From contig NZ_FQZO01000006.1 in assembly GCF_900142075.1 (NCBI RefSeq), forward strand, positions 1 to 64,000: DNA of 64,000 bases. Direction: 5' to 3'. The notes beneath the pieces are model-generated. The model saw nothing but the letters and a program-made list of their open reading frames with translations, was not told the DNA's origin and ran no database searches. Positions 22,819 through 32,800 of the stretch are shown here, in pieces. The number at the start of each line of letters is the position of its first letter. Within the stretch, counting starts at the first letter, position 1. The stretch is from Clostridium amylolyticum. Its GTDB lineage: Bacteria; Bacillota; Clostridia; Clostridiales; Clostridiaceae. Made by a program: the position numbers and the translations under genes.

Positions 22819-22861
22819 AATACCTCCTATAAAATATTTAGCATATTTTATAGGAGGTATT
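22819..22861 (-). promoter_or_regulatory. Perfect 19-bp inverted repeat sequestering the Shine-Dalgarno of the MrcB-like gene
   Basis: Arms 22819-22837 and 22843-22861 are exactly complementary, with the 5-base loop TTAGC. In the minus-strand mRNA the 3' arm contains AGGAGGTATT, the ribosome binding site of the gene starting at 22813, and the 5' arm contains the matching anti-SD CCTCCT. Folded, it should block translation. It lies 20 bp after the methyltransferase stop. It has no T-run, so it is not a typical terminator. Confidence 0.75.
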
Positions 22862-22881
22862 ATTCCCATTTTTAGTCTATA

Positions 22882-23652
22882 CTATAACAAGCCTATTCTT
22901 CTATTAGCATAATCAGTATATTTCTTAGATAATTCAAATCCTATATAATTTCTTCCTAACTTCTTTGCAACTACACAGGTTGTACCATTTCCACTAAAAG
23001 GGTCTAAAACTATATCACCTCTATATGAGAACAATTTGATTAACCTACTTGGTATCTCCTGAGGAAATGGCGCTGGGCAATTATCCATTTCCCGACCTCT
23101 TACTTCTCCATTAATTACCCAGTGTCCGTTGACGTATTCTTTAAACTCTTTATCTATCATTTCATTCACATTTGTTCCCATTTTCTGCTTTTTCTTTGTT
23201 TGCTTATATAATATTACAATTTCTTCAAATGGTAGCAATATGTTAGGATCAGATGAAGATTCATAACTTCCCCACGCTGTTAAATTTTTTAAGTTTTGTT
23301 TATCCCAATATATTTTATCTCTATATTTAAAACCTGCATTATAAAAAACATTTTTTATTATATAGGATATATCGCATTTTATTTTAACTCTAGCATCCAC
23401 TTTCATACTTCCATCACAGGGAATATTTAGACATACTCTTCCCTCTGGTTTAATAATTCTAAATAACTCTTTTGATACTTTATTAATAAAATCAGTATAC
23501 TCATCAATTGTTTTATTATCATCATATTCGTCATAATCTATGCCTAAATTATAAGGTGGTGATGTTACTACTAAGTCAATACTATCAGATTATATTTTCT
23601 CTAAGCCCTTTAAGCAATCAATATTTATTATATTATTAATAAGACTATCCAT
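22882..23652 (-). pseudogene. DNA N4/N6-methyltransferase with an in-frame stop at codon 21
   Basis: The natural start is the ATG at 23650-23652: MDSLINNIINIDCLKGLEKI, then TAA (23590-23592). The frame resumes at once as SDSIDLVVTSPPYNLGIDYD with the catalytic TSPPY and a downstream VLDPFSGNGTTCVVAKKLG SAM-binding motif, ending at 22882. This is a beta-class methyltransferase of normal length (about 256 codons). No ATG, GTG or TTG lies between the stop and TSPPY. The next ATG (23404-23406) makes a 174-aa product lacking the catalytic motif. Unless the stop is suppressed or a sequencing error, modification activity is lost. Confidence 0.75.
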
Positions 23653-23924
23653 TTATACCTTCCAAGCTAGTAATATAGTAATATATATTTTTAAACTTAT
23701 TAAACTATGCATGCGTAATTAATATTTATGGATATCTTTAAGAAACAACATTTTTTCTTTACAGAATATTATATTGATACATTTCTATTCCCCTATACCC
23801 TATCCTAAAAAAATATATTTTCTTTAGTTCATTAAGGTCATTTAGAAAATGAATTAGGAAAACAAACTTCTAAAGTGCAAGAAATTTAACTTACCAAAAA
23901 TAGGTATCCCCATTATTAGTCTTT

Positions 23925-26063
23925 TTAGTATATCTTTAATATTTCTATTGAAGAATTTTTAATTAATTCAGTTATCCTTTCAATATCATATACATAGTCA
24001 GCCAACATCTTTTTTCTGAGCCGTTCAGGTAGATATTTTTGATATTTTGATAAAGAAATATCTGGTACCCGTTCTACTAATTTATCGTAATTCTCCTTAA
24101 AATAATTTTCATTATTCTTTATCTCTTCAATAACTTCTAATATTTCTTTATACTTCGGCTTAAAGTCTTTATCTGCTGCTACTACCTTAAAACCATTCCA
24201 TGTTATACTTTTGATATCTATCATTTTATTTATTAAAGATAAAGCCATAGCCAGTGTATAGTTCACACCATTGCCGGCATATGTGTAAAAATGATATCCG
24301 TCTTTTATTTCTTCTATAATGATTTTACCTACTTCAAGTCCAAATGCTTGCTCCTCATATCTAATATCTTTTAATACTGATTTTTCATAACTATTTAAGA
24401 AAGGATAATCTTCATTTGTACTTAGAACCTTTAATATTTCTTGAGATAACTCATAAGAATAAAAACCTTCTCCACTCATCCATCTTGGTGGCATTGCTGA
24501 TTTTGCTTCTTCTACATGTATTATAGAATTATCATAATCTATTTTATCTGTTTGCCAATACTTTCCCGCTAAAATAAATTGAAAATTTTCTCCAAGTGCA
24601 TTTACAAACCATCTTTCAAGGGTTCCAATAGATTTATTTCTAAACTTTACTGTAAACTCCTTATTTGTTTCAAAAACTGAATAAAGTGTCATAAAATTTT
24701 GTCTTCCAAAAACTCTCTCAGTTTCTGTATCTATGTGTATCATATTCCTATTTATCTGTATAAATTTCTTTTCAATCATATAATTGAGTAAGTATTCATA
24801 CTCTGACTTACTTATATCTGAAAATGAATAAACACATTTTAAAACTTCATAAACATTATCCTTATTTACTCCAAATTCACCTATAGACATAGTTAATATT
24901 TGGTGAAACAATATGTCATAAGAAAGTTTACTCACATAAACATTTTCAACCCATCTCCTAATAGCAAGATTCAATATTGCTATAGAAAGAATTAACTTTG
25001 CTGGCTTTGTAGGAAAAAATACATAATGAGCAATAGTCCCTTTTCTTCTACCTGTTCTTCCCATCCTCTGTAAAAATGAAGACACAGTATTTGGTGAATC
25101 TAATTGAAGAACAACATCAAGATTTCCAATATCTATGCCAAGTTCTAATGTATTGGTTGCTATAATGCAATTATTAGTTCCAGTCTTAAATCTTTCTTCT
25201 GCAACCTCTCTAAATCTCTTATCTATAGAAGAATGGTGGACATATGTATCTATTCCTTTTCCTTCTATCTCTTTCTTTAATCCTTCTGCAGCACTTCTGC
25301 TGTTAGCGAAGAATAGTGCTTTTTTCCCAAATATTCTTTTACATACCTCAACACCTAACTCTTCATCTTTCTTGACCATTTTAATTTCAATAAGTTTCTG
25401 ACCTGTTGGCTTTGGCGGATCAATAACAATACTTTCCCTTTTACTGCTTCCCTGCATCCAATCGCATATTTCTTTAGGATTTCCAACTGTAGCACTAAGA
25501 CCAACCCTTTGAATATCATACTGGGAAAAAGCCTGTATTCTTTCTAAAATAGACATTAAATGAGAACCTCTTTCACTGTCCGCAAATGCATGTATCTCAT
25601 CAATTACTATAAATTTTATATTTTTAAATATTTCTTCTTTACTAACCTTTTGGCTCATAAGCATAACTTCAAGTGACTCAGGTGTAATAATTAAAATTTG
25701 AGAAAGTTTTTTATAAAATTTAGTTTTCTCATTACTTTCAACATCTCCGTGCCACTTAAATACATCAGCATATACAAAAGAAGAAAGTAATTTTAATCTT
25801 TCTTCTTGATTATTAAGCAATGCTTTTATTGGAGAAACATATAAAACAGATATAGAACTAAGTTCTTCTTCATATATCAAAGATAAAATTGGGAAAAATG
25901 CTGCCTCAGTCTTACCACCTGCTGTTGGGGCAAGAATTACAGCATTTTTTCCACTTAAAATCTCTGGGATTGTCATTTCTTGTACTGGAGTAAGATCCTG
26001 CCAGCCTAGCTTATTGATAATTTTACTCTTAAGAGGTTCACATAACATATGAAAATTTGACAT
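23925..26063 (-). CDS. brxHI: BREX Lhr-like SF2 helicase BrxHI
   Basis: 712 aa from the ATG at 26061-26063, with TTTTTAGGTGAT in front; a GTG 9 bp upstream is less likely. It is an Lhr-type DEAD/DEAH helicase: Q-motif LTPVQEMTIPEILSG, Walker A APTAGGKTEA, DEIHAF, SAT (GLSATVG), and the C-terminal RecA domain with ATNTLELGIDIG and QRMGRTGRRKG. The C-terminal 300 residues are the Lhr-like extension. Last gene of the BREX operon; BrxHI is typical of BREX types 2 and 6. It probably moves along or remodels DNA during phage exclusion. Confidence 0.8.
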   Translation of the reverse strand: MSNFHMLCEPLKSKIINKLGWQDLTPVQEMTIPEILSGKNAVILAPTAGGKTEAAFFPILSLIYEEELSSISVLYVSPIKALLNNQEERLKLLSSFVYADVFKWHGDVESNEKTKFYKKLSQILIITPESLEVMLMSQKVSKEEIFKNIKFIVIDEIHAFADSERGSHLMSILERIQAFSQYDIQRVGLSATVGNPKEICDWMQGSSKRESIVIDPPKPTGQKLIEIKMVKKDEELGVEVCKRIFGKKALFFANSRSAAEGLKKEIEGKGIDTYVHHSSIDKRFREVAEERFKTGTNNCIIATNTLELGIDIGNLDVVLQLDSPNTVSSFLQRMGRTGRRKGTIAHYVFFPTKPAKLILSIAILNLAIRRWVENVYVSKLSYDILFHQILTMSIGEFGVNKDNVYEVLKCVYSFSDISKSEYEYLLNYMIEKKFIQINRNMIHIDTETERVFGRQNFMTLYSVFETNKEFTVKFRNKSIGTLERWFVNALGENFQFILAGKYWQTDKIDYDNSIIHVEEAKSAMPPRWMSGEGFYSYELSQEILKVLSTNEDYPFLNSYEKSVLKDIRYEEQAFGLEVGKIIIEEIKDGYHFYTYAGNGVNYTLAMALSLINKMIDIKSITWNGFKVVAADKDFKPKYKEILEVIEEIKNNENYFKENYDKLVERVPDISLSKYQKYLPERLRKKMLADYVYDIERITELIKNSSIEILKIY

Positions 26064-26072
26064 AATAATCAC

Positions 26073-27353
26073 CTAAAAATTCACTATATGTGCAGTTTCA
26101 TTTTCAATAGTTTCAACCATAGTTATTATTTCTTCATTGAACACAAATTGTTCCTGTGGTCTATAATTATCATACATTTGAGATTTATCTAAAATATCTA
26201 CAAAAGTCCTTAAAAAACCTCTTGGTCCTATATTAATTTCTCCACCAAAACCTGAAGTCATATCATTCACAAGTCTTTCTATAAAACTATCTGTTACCTT
26301 ATCATTAGGAATCCAAGAATAAACTTCTCCATGTATACTTCTTATCTTACAAGCAACCTCAAATAATTTTTCTTTATTAAATCCATCTAAAAACATAACA
26401 GGCTGCCTAAGGTTCTTAAATTTTTTATCTCTATCTACTTTAACTCTCTGATATAAAGGTTCAAGAGATTTAAAACCTTTTTCACTTTCCATTAAATCAG
26501 TAGTTCCAGTATACAAAAAGAAACAGTTGGGGAATGAATTCTTATCTGATTCATCTATAAAAAACCTTAAATTTTCATATGCATCACTTCTCATATCTTT
26601 TCTCAATAATTTCTGAACAGTTTCAACTTCATCTAAAATAACAGTTAAACCTTCATACCCAGCAGATTTAATCATATGTAACAATGCTCTAAAGAATTCA
26701 AAAGAGTTTTCCCTTGTCACCGATCCTGTAACTCCCAATTTCTTTTTAAGTTCTGGTCTTACACTTTCACCTTTAAGCCATGCAATAGCCCCTTGTGAAA
26801 GTACTGTATCACCTTCATATTTAGCATTATAAAAACCTCTTATAGCATTTGCAAATGAAGCAGCAATTGAACCAACTATCAATAACTCTTCGTTAATTCG
26901 GTTACTCATTTCTACTTCAAACTTCTCTCTATCTGCTTCGGGGTCTAATCCTTCAATTTCAATAACTTTATCTTCAATATTTAAAAGCCATTCTTCAAGT
27001 ATTAATGTAAAAGCAGGTATCTTTTTATTTTCTGATGTTCTCATACCATCCATTATTTTACGATACAATTCTTCAAACTTGTGAAGAGGCGCTTCCTGTG
27101 AAATTACAACAGAAGATACAACAAAATTTTTATCATACGACATCTCCCTAACTGCGGTACTAAAAAAAGTCTTTCCGGAGCCATAATCGCCTATAATAAA
27201 CTTGAATGAAGATTTATTGTTTTTTATACTCTCTAATCGATTTTCAATTTCTACTAACTCATCAGCAATTCCAACTGCAATATTTTCAGTACCCTCTGCT
27301 GGTACCGTTCCATTTCTCAATGAATCTATAATTTCTCTTAATGTATCACTCAA
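26073..27353 (-). CDS. brxD: BREX ATP-binding protein BrxD
   Basis: A 426-aa AAA-type ATPase: Walker A IIGDYGSGKTFFST (about residue 55), Walker B GLTVILDEVET, and sensor region FFLYTGTTDLM. The start MSDTLREIIDSLRNGTVPAE and the overall length fit the DUF2791/BrxD family. BrxD is found with PglZ and BrxHI in BREX types 2 and 6, as here. The start codon abuts the stop of pglZ and its own stop is followed within 10 bp by brxHI, so the three are translated in series. Confidence 0.82.
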   Translation of the reverse strand: MSDTLREIIDSLRNGTVPAEGTENIAVGIADELVEIENRLESIKNNKSSFKFIIGDYGSGKTFFSTAVREMSYDKNFVVSSVVISQEAPLHKFEELYRKIMDGMRTSENKKIPAFTLILEEWLLNIEDKVIEIEGLDPEADREKFEVEMSNRINEELLIVGSIAASFANAIRGFYNAKYEGDTVLSQGAIAWLKGESVRPELKKKLGVTGSVTRENSFEFFRALLHMIKSAGYEGLTVILDEVETVQKLLRKDMRSDAYENLRFFIDESDKNSFPNCFFLYTGTTDLMESEKGFKSLEPLYQRVKVDRDKKFKNLRQPVMFLDGFNKEKLFEVACKIRSIHGEVYSWIPNDKVTDSFIERLVNDMTSGFGGEINIGPRGFLRTFVDILDKSQMYDNYRPQEQFVFNEEIITMVETIENETAHIVNF

Positions 27354-29822
27354 TTATATCTCTCCCCTTAATCCTTTGTCATTCAATTTATAAATGATCA
27401 AGTCTCCTGCAGATGAAGTTTCTATAATATCTAGTCCATCTTTTTTTAACTTCTGTATAAGCCTTCTGATAATTCCATCTACAAGACCAGATTTTCCAAT
27501 CTTATTTTTAAGTATCTTTTCAATGTCCCTGTTACTTACATTTTGATTTTTTAAATTGTACAACGAAACTAATATTATCTTTTCTTTTTCATTTGGCTTA
27601 AAACTTAACTTTAATTGAACATTATCATCTAGCACTAAATTTTCTTGTGCTAATATTACAGAAGATATTTTTTGTGTATTTACATTATTTCTTTGAGAAA
27701 GTTTAGTTTCAGATATCACAAAGGGAAGTAATATTTCTTCAATACTTGCTCCTCCGTGACTATAAAAATCTTTCTCTCCACCACCTAAGAAGTAGCCCTT
27801 ATTATCATAAGGCAATAGATAATCTTTTATATTTATACAATCCTCTTTTTTAATGGTATCATCTACTATTAAGTATCTTGACTTAACTGTTTTAACATAT
27901 TGCGCATCTTTCATATTAATATTTTCATCTATTCTCATTAAGCCATGATCCGAAGCAATTACTATGTTTGCATCATTTGGTATCAACTTTATAAGTTCAC
28001 TTATGCTCTTTTCAAAAACCTGTCTTTGTTTCTCATAGAAAATATAAAAATCTTCTGTGGCCTTATGACCATCTCTATCAAACATATTAAATACAAAAAC
28101 ATTAATCTTTTTATCTTGAAGAATACTTTCTTTTAGCAGTTTCTCATTCTTCACACTTTCAGACTTTGTAATATAATTAACATCATTCTTATAATCTTTA
28201 ATAATATTACTATATATTACCTCTCTTGATATAGATGTAATACTTGGCAACAATGCATAAGAACTTTTATACTTAGTATTTCTTTCACTTAAGGCTGTTT
28301 CAAAATAAGGTCTAACAATATGTTCCCACGCGTCATATCTCATACCATCAAATATGATTATAAAAGTTTTGTTGTCTTCAAGATTTAATAAACTTTCAAT
28401 ATCACTATTTAAAATAGGCCTAGATACTCCATACTCCGTATTCTCCCACGATTCATAGTTCTTCTCGATAAATTCAGCAAATCTTTTTCTATATTCATTT
28501 AATATCCTACTTATTCTTTTATCTATGTTTTCATATCTATTAGATTCTATAAGATTTTGACTATCTAAGTACACTATTTTACTAAATCTGTACTGTAAAT
28601 CATAAAGATAATTTTTATATAGGTTCTCCCAATCTGAATAACTATTAATTACATATTTTATTTGTTTTTCAATATAATCAATATCTTTAAAAACATTTAT
28701 GATTAAATTAAATAAATTCTTTGTATTATTAATGTTTTCTGTTGAGTAATTATTATTTTCGTCTATGAGTACTTTAAGTTCCGTTAAATCGTTAAAATCA
28801 TATTTAAATATCTTTTTAAATCCTTCTAAATTAAATCCTTTAAGCAGAGTTTTAATACTTTCAATTACACTTATATAAGTTCCATTACCTTCCCTTATAA
28901 TAGCTCTATAATCTTTTTCACTTTCATAGATGTTTATACCTGATTTATAAATAAGTTTTTCGGCTGCATCTTTCTTTTGAATGTATAGTATCTTATCTTT
29001 TTTACTTATTACTTTAGCAAATTCTACAAGTTCCATTAAATGTTCCTTAAAATTTGATAACTTATCTAAATCTTGGCCTAAAACTTTTTCTACATTTTCA
29101 TTGGTCAATTTATTAAATTCATAAAGTGCAGTGCATATCCACAATAAGTTTTCAAACTCAGGAAACATGTCATTTTTTATTATATTAGCAATTAAAGAAC
29201 CATTTTCATTAAAAACTTTATATATAAGTTCCTTTATATCGCATTCATACTTGAAACCCTGTAAATTGGAATAAATTTCACTAAGGTTTTTATAATATAA
29301 ATAACAATCTACATCATTTTTTATTTTAGTAGCATCTAAATCAATAAATGCAGATAATACTACTTTATCAACCTCATTTTTTTCTATATTACTTTTTCTA
29401 AATAACTTTCTATAGTATAATAATTCCCTAAACCTCTTCTTAATGTCTTCACTATTAAAATTATTTATCTCTTCATTCCAATTTACATCATCTTCTATTG
29501 AATCCAGTATTGATTTAGTATCTATTTCAATAATTCTTGCTGTCTCTGAACGCTTTATAAAGTCTAATAATTTATTTTCCAATCCCTTATTCTTTAAAAC
29601 CAATATATATTTTTCGTCTTTTTTATGCTTTATATCTTCATATTTAGCCCTGAATAAAACATTCTCATTAACTGATATTACTTTATGAGGATATAGATAT
29701 AAATCTATATCCCCAATACCATCCATTACCCCCGTACTATCATGTAAAAAAAGTATATTGCTTTCTAAGTCAGTAATCTCCTCAAGATATCTCTTTAAAC
29801 AATCCTTATATATCCCATTCAT
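27354..29822 (-). CDS. pglZ: BREX phosphatase-superfamily protein PglZ
   Basis: An 822-aa protein. The central part is an alkaline-phosphatase-superfamily core, with metal-binding FIIIFDGMRYDAW (about residue 480) and NIVIASDHGLM (about residue 622) and a SHGG motif downstream. The N-terminal 400 residues are helical and variable. The C-terminal 130 residues include a winged-helix-like segment (LDIIETSSAGDLIIYKLND). PglZ is the signature protein of all BREX systems and is required for modification and phage exclusion, though its exact reaction is unknown. It sits 8 bp downstream of brxC and adjoins brxD. Confidence 0.88.
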   Translation of the reverse strand: MNGIYKDCLKRYLEEITDLESNILFLHDSTGVMDGIGDIDLYLYPHKVISVNENVLFRAKYEDIKHKKDEKYILVLKNKGLENKLLDFIKRSETARIIEIDTKSILDSIEDDVNWNEEINNFNSEDIKKRFRELLYYRKLFRKSNIEKNEVDKVVLSAFIDLDATKIKNDVDCYLYYKNLSEIYSNLQGFKYECDIKELIYKVFNENGSLIANIIKNDMFPEFENLLWICTALYEFNKLTNENVEKVLGQDLDKLSNFKEHLMELVEFAKVISKKDKILYIQKKDAAEKLIYKSGINIYESEKDYRAIIREGNGTYISVIESIKTLLKGFNLEGFKKIFKYDFNDLTELKVLIDENNNYSTENINNTKNLFNLIINVFKDIDYIEKQIKYVINSYSDWENLYKNYLYDLQYRFSKIVYLDSQNLIESNRYENIDKRISRILNEYRKRFAEFIEKNYESWENTEYGVSRPILNSDIESLLNLEDNKTFIIIFDGMRYDAWEHIVRPYFETALSERNTKYKSSYALLPSITSISREVIYSNIIKDYKNDVNYITKSESVKNEKLLKESILQDKKINVFVFNMFDRDGHKATEDFYIFYEKQRQVFEKSISELIKLIPNDANIVIASDHGLMRIDENINMKDAQYVKTVKSRYLIVDDTIKKEDCINIKDYLLPYDNKGYFLGGGEKDFYSHGGASIEEILLPFVISETKLSQRNNVNTQKISSVILAQENLVLDDNVQLKLSFKPNEKEKIILVSLYNLKNQNVSNRDIEKILKNKIGKSGLVDGIIRRLIQKLKKDGLDIIETSSAGDLIIYKLNDKGLRGEI

Positions 29823-29830
29823 ACTATCAC

Positions 29831-32800
29831 CTAGTTATCATTTCTTAAGTTAGTAAACTTAATATAATTGTTTCTATTTAATGTATCATTTCCTTCGATC
29901 AGCGCTGTAAACTTCTCAATCATTTCTTCTTTGGAATAGGTTTTATCGTTAAATATCTCTACTAACTTATTTATATCTCTTTGAACAATATTTATATTCA
30001 CCTTTAAAGCCTTATCTATGAAAAGAATAATTTCTGGGTTCACAGTTAAATACTTTTTATAATTATCTAATCTATTTTCATCTAAAGGTATTTCGTACAT
30101 TTTTTCAACCAATTGGATAATGTCTTTCTTTTCCCCAATTTCTTTTAAATCTCCAATGTACTTAAACACTTTTTCTTTATTTACCTGTAGATTTAATTGA
30201 TCTATATATCCTAAAACTGCATTTGTTATTGCTTCTAGATATTCTTCCTTATCATCTATAAATTTCTTCTGCCCTAGTTTAAAAGAGCACTTACACGCAC
30301 TTTCATTTTCATTTAAGAACTTAATAGAAGATAGGTTACACTGAAGCCTTAATTGACTATCTATATCATTTTTTATGTTCATATAGTCATAGTCCATATT
30401 AATTCTTTCAATTTCATTCAGTAATTTTAAGAATTTAAAATTATCTTCTTCAAGAACATTTCTTAATTTATCAAATTCAGGTTTTCCATTTTCTCTATTA
30501 TGTTCTTCTACATATAATGATATATAATCATTTTTAAATACGGTAAATTTCTTATTAAGTTCACTTACATAACCACTAAATATAAATTCATCTCCATTAT
30601 TTAAAAGTTCTTTTATAGAGTTATATTGGTTTAAAAGTTCCTTGTATTCTTCCTTTTCTGGAATAAATTCTCTATACCCCTTAATAGTAATATTCACTTT
30701 ACGAATCTCTACAGGTATTGGTGATTCTATCCATTCATAAATTTTATTTAAATTTTCATAGTATTTCTCTAATAGTCCTTCGGATATTTCTGCATTGTTT
30801 TTTTCTATAAAATACTCTAATCCGTCCTTTGAACCATTGTCTTCTGCTATATCTTCAACTAAAGTTTTCATAAAATTAATTGTTTCATATGTCTTAGATA
30901 ACTTGTTATCTTCTAATTTAAGAGGTTCCTTAAATTCATTTAGTTTATTCTTAATATCACTTATTTGATTCAATTTTGCCTTTTTAAATTGAATCAGTTC
31001 TTCCCATAATTCTTCTTGGAAAGAAAGATCCTGTTTTTCAAATTTTTTATTAAAGAATAATTTTGTTATTCTTATTAGACCTTCATGATATTTTTCTTCC
31101 ACAAATTCTCCCATTTTGAATTTAGTAACCGAAGAATTAAGCGGCGCTTTTACATTAGCAATACTTACAGGCATATCGTTCTTTATAGGTAATAAAAATC
31201 CCTTTTTAATCATCATTGCAAGTAGTATATCTGTAATGTTTTTATCTGGACCAAAAGTAGATTTTCTTACTTTATTATATATATTCTTATATATAACTTC
31301 TCCTTTTCCATTAACTTCATCAATAATTAGTTTAACTAAATTATTATTTTTAGCATCAATATTAAATTTAAATGAATCGAACTTAATTTGTGTTTCTCCA
31401 AATTTCTTCACTATATTTTTTGCTATACTCAAATCAATGCCTGATAGATCTGTTTGAGTTCCTGTGATGTAGTTGTTCATAAATTTATTTGTAACTTTAT
31501 CTGTAAGACCTATATTTTCATCTGGAGAAATAAATTTATTATCTTTATAAACTTTACTTAAAACAGTGCCTACTACTGTATTCATAATTTTAGTAAAAGA
31601 ATCTTTTCCATAAGCAGATATATCTATATCAATATCTCCATCAATATTATAAAAACTACCATTTAAATAAAGCCCTTTAAGTATTTCAAATACTTCATCT
31701 TGTAAATTTAATATTTTTTCTTCAACTTTTCCTAATAATTCTCTATTTTCATTTGAATTTGTTTCTTGATAATTTTTTTCATATTCCTTGTATAGTTCTG
31801 TATAAGCAAAATATTCTTTTAGTCTATAAAGTTTTTCCTTACCTTCTTCTCTTTCTAATTCATTAGAAGGTAACCAATATATTATTGATTTAATCATTCT
31901 CTTTTCTATCTCTTTTGAGGAATCATCTTCATGATTTCCCCACAATGAGAATGTCTGGTTACTACCTGCACTACTAACTTCCTTTAAAGCCTTTTCTATG
32001 TATTCTTTCTGTTTTTCTGTATTTAAAAATGTGCCAATATACATATAAAAGTCATTTTCAGAGTCTTTTAGATTAGTAAGTGACTTAGATAAGCCTTCCT
32101 TTGTTCCCGTCTTGGTTAAATTATTAAATAAAACAACACCTTCACGACTTATATTATTCCAATTCACTCTTATACTGGATGGTTCATTATAATACCCGTT
32201 TATACTTAACGGTTCTTGCGATAGTGTAGTTACTATTTCATCAACAATAGATACTATACTTTCCCCTTCAACTAAAGCAAGTTTCTTCTTCATATCTTGT
32301 ATAATCTTCGTTGCAAGACTTACATCTTTATTTATAAAGTATATATTTGCTCCAACACTATTTTCATCCTCTTCAAACTCTATAAATCTACCTTTATCAT
32401 ACATTTTGAAAAGAATTTTATTTACCTTTTCTTCTGCAAAATCTCCTTCCATCTTAGGATATTGAATCATATAAGTTAAATCTCTTACAGTATATTCCTT
32501 TTCTAAGTCTAATATTTTTAGAAGTGTCATAACATCTATAAGTTTACACGCTGTCTCTTTATCAGATTGATTTTCTTTAAACAACTCTTTGATTTTACCG
32601 TTTCCTAAGCCTTCTGGTCCCATATAATAAGCGTATATACTTTCAAAGTATTCTCTCTTATCACTAAGTTCTCTTATTCTTTCTTGGAAATGGTTTAATA
32701 TTCTATCAGGAGTTACAAGGTTTAGAAAATCCTCATCTAAAATGCCCTTGCTATCTCCTTGTTCGTCTACATTTCCTTTTACTTCACTTAAAACAAAATC

